Below, piece after piece: positions 13,956-15,015 of a DNA stretch of 15,015 nt. The notes under the pieces were generated by a model. The model worked only from the letters and a program-made list of their open reading frames with translations, made no database searches and was not told the origin of the DNA. The translations under genes were made by a program, and so were the position numbers. How positions within the stretch are numbered: the first letter of the stretch is position 1; every line of letters starts with the position of its first letter. This stretch comes from Chromatiales bacterium (GTDB lineage Bacteria > Pseudomonadota > Gammaproteobacteria > UBA6429 > Thiohalophilaceae), in the NCBI GenBank assembly GCA_027001895.1, contig JALTLP010000203.1, forward strand, positions 1 to 15,015. The letters run 5' to 3'.

Positions 13956-14546
13956 ATGTTTATTTTCGACATAAAAAACTGTAAACCAATAACGCTTTTA
14001 ATCCTGTTATTTAGCTGCTCGTTCAGCATTTTTGCCAACACAACTGAAAAACCAGACAGTGAATTACGCCAACTGCTGGTCAATGCTATATCTGAAAGCG
14101 ACAGTTTTGATGACCGCTATCACGCCGAAGTCTGGTTACTGGATATGTCTACCCGGCTTGAAGAAAAAATCCAGGATGCTGAAAAACGTTTACACCTTTT
14201 AAAAAATATTCATTACGAGGCCAAACGCGCCAAACTATCACCACAAATTGTATTGGCCGTTATTCAGGTTGAAAGTAATTTTGACAGGTTTGCCATTTCA
14301 GAAGCCGGTGCACGCGGTTTAATGCAAGTGATGCCCTTCTGGCTAAAAGAAATAGGCCGACCCAATGACAACCTGTTTGATATCAGAACCAATCTTAGAA
14401 TGGGCTGCACTATTCTGCGCTATTACCTCGACCAGGAAAATGGTAATATCACACGTGCCCTGGCACGCTACAATGGCAGCCTGGGCAGTTACCGCTACAC
14501 AACAAAAGTATTCAGAGCTTTGGATAACCGTTGGGTACTCCGCTAA
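13956..14546 (+). CDS. Lytic transglycosylase, SLT domain
   Basis: Cleaves the glycan strands of peptidoglycan in the periplasm. The 196-residue protein has a hydrophobic export signal (about 10-27), then a helical region, and a C-terminal SLT (goose-lysozyme-like) domain with the catalytic Glu106 in VIQVESNFD, GARGLMQVMP (118-127), NLFDIRTNLRMG (139-150) and ALARYNGSLGS (168-178). A Cys at 21 in LFSC could be a lipobox, making it a lipoprotein; cleavage after FA (27) is the alternative. It starts 7 bases after proS with no ribosome-binding site, so coupling to proS translation is likely. It is short for the family but complete over the catalytic domain. Confidence 0.92.
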   Translation: MFIFDIKNCKPITLLILLFSCSFSIFANTTEKPDSELRQLLVNAISESDSFDDRYHAEVWLLDMSTRLEEKIQDAEKRLHLLKNIHYEAKRAKLSPQIVLAVIQVESNFDRFAISEAGARGLMQVMPFWLKEIGRPNDNLFDIRTNLRMGCTILRYYLDQENGNITRALARYNGSLGSYRYTTKVFRALDNRWVLR

Positions 14547-14560
14547 CAATTTACAATCAA

Positions 14561-14586
14561 AACAACCTCTTTATTGTTATTTTTTT
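14561..14586 (+). terminator. Weak terminator after the transglycosylase gene
   Basis: Five-base-pair A/T-rich stem AACAA/TTGTT followed by A and seven T, 15 bases after the stop. The T-run is good, the stem poor. Confidence 0.4.
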
Positions 14587-14615
14587 AAGGTGATTGTCTT
14601 GTTTATCACTAAAAT

Positions 14616-14894
14616 CTATCTGGCGAAATTTTTCTTTATAATTTGGTTTGTTAACAATGAAATATGATAGTGCACAACACGGCCTTCATCTGTCCGACCA
14701 CCTAAAACAAGACCTTGCTGTTTATTAAAATGTGGAATAAAAGCAATTTCTATCTCATCATCTTTCTTTAAATACCGAATTGAATATTTTTCAATATTTT
14801 GATTACTTTCGGAGAAATCTTGATACGCTATCATAATATATTTAAAGACATCCCCTTCGAGTCTCTTTGTTTTTATTTCTTGACCATTTTTCAT
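14616..14894 (-). CDS. Hypothetical protein, 5' end uncertain
   Basis: I do not recognise this gene. From the first ATG the frame codes for 92 residues. It looks coding: the C-terminal part has an ordered pattern of alternating polar and hydrophobic residues, DEIEIAFIPHFN, then GLVLGGRTDEGRVVHYHIS, and ends IIKKNFAR, as a small beta-rich domain would. No signal peptide or cysteine is visible. The ATG has no good ribosome-binding site, and the frame stays open for another 30 codons upstream with coding-like sequence but no start codon, so the annotated start is probably internal. It is A/T-rich compared with the core genes and convergent with the transglycosylase gene, suggesting accessory DNA. 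Confidence 0.55.
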   Translation of the reverse strand: MKNGQEIKTKRLEGDVFKYIMIAYQDFSESNQNIEKYSIRYLKKDDEIEIAFIPHFNKQQGLVLGGRTDEGRVVHYHISLLTNQIIKKNFAR

Positions 14895-15015
14895 AGCTTC
14901 ACTAAATACGTTTCTAAATAAAATAATATTTAGATGGGCATCTTGATTACTAGCTTTATTTATACTTTTTCTTTGTTTAACTCAATAGCAGTATTTTTAT
15001 AATTATTAATTATTG
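14895..15015 (-). pseudogene. Possible frameshifted or unseen 5' part of the hypothetical gene
   Basis: Upstream of the ATG at 14894 the same frame reads ...NKASNQDAHLNIILFRNVF..., open back to a TGA at about 14982. A second frame open from the window edge reads NTAIELNKEK and stops at TAA just after a run of five A (14970-14966). One extra base in that run would join both into one continuous frame. This could be a real frameshift, a sequencing slip in the A-run, or chance in A-rich DNA. Confidence 0.3.

Noticed and set aside
1..15015. tRNA, rRNA, CRISPR array or insertion sequence
   Set aside because: None seen on reading both strands: no regular direct repeats with spacers, no transposase motifs, and no tRNA cloverleaf in the gaps between genes.

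Overview
The window looks like chromosome from a gammaproteobacterium. The gene order ilvB-ilvH-ilvC-psd-pssA-leuA on the minus strand is known from beta- and gammaproteobacteria, and the proteins (RF3, RimI, class I ketol-acid reductoisomerase, bacterial-type ProRS, DUF4124 proteins) fit that placement. I cannot name a genus. Most of the window has ordinary chromosomal composition. The two ends (HipA-like gene on the left, unknown gene on the right) are visibly richer in A/T and may be accessory.

Layout. 1-486: C-terminal part of a HipA-family kinase (+), cut by the window edge, convergent with prfC (RF3, -, probable TTG start). 2335-5171: minus-strand cluster leuA, a family-4-type uracil-DNA glycosylase-like gene, and rimI. 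5172-5582: no large gene, but a promoter, a leucine-rich 42-codon leader ORF and hairpins ahead of leuA. 5583-7009: psd-like gene and pssA (-). 7048-7228: a strong terminator and a ~128-bp imperfect palindrome behind ilvC. 7228-10550: ilvB-ilvH-ilvC (-). 10551-10999: ilvB leader with an intrinsic terminator just ahead of the gene, its promoter, and a divergent promoter. 11000-14546: plus-strand row of DUF4124 protein, MIF-like tautomerase, second DUF4124 protein, proS and a lytic transglycosylase. 14616-15015: unknown small protein (-) with an uncertain 5' end.

How it works together. ilvBHC make the branched-chain keto-acid precursors; LeuA takes 2-ketoisovalerate into leucine synthesis. Both transcription units start with leaders that look like attenuation control: a terminator hairpin for ilvB, and a Leu-codon-rich peptide for leuA. 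Between them sits the phosphatidylserine pair: pssA looks intact, but the psd-like protein has Ala where the pyruvoyl-forming Ser should be and Tyr at a conserved His, so it is probably not a working decarboxylase. Several minus-strand genes have ribosome-binding sites that begin inside the stop codon of the gene before, which suggests translational coupling.

Most worth follow-up: the leu leader, the ilvB attenuator, the Psd pseudoenzyme, the palindrome after ilvC, and the clamp-loader-psi-like N-terminus on the glycosylase-like protein next to rimI.
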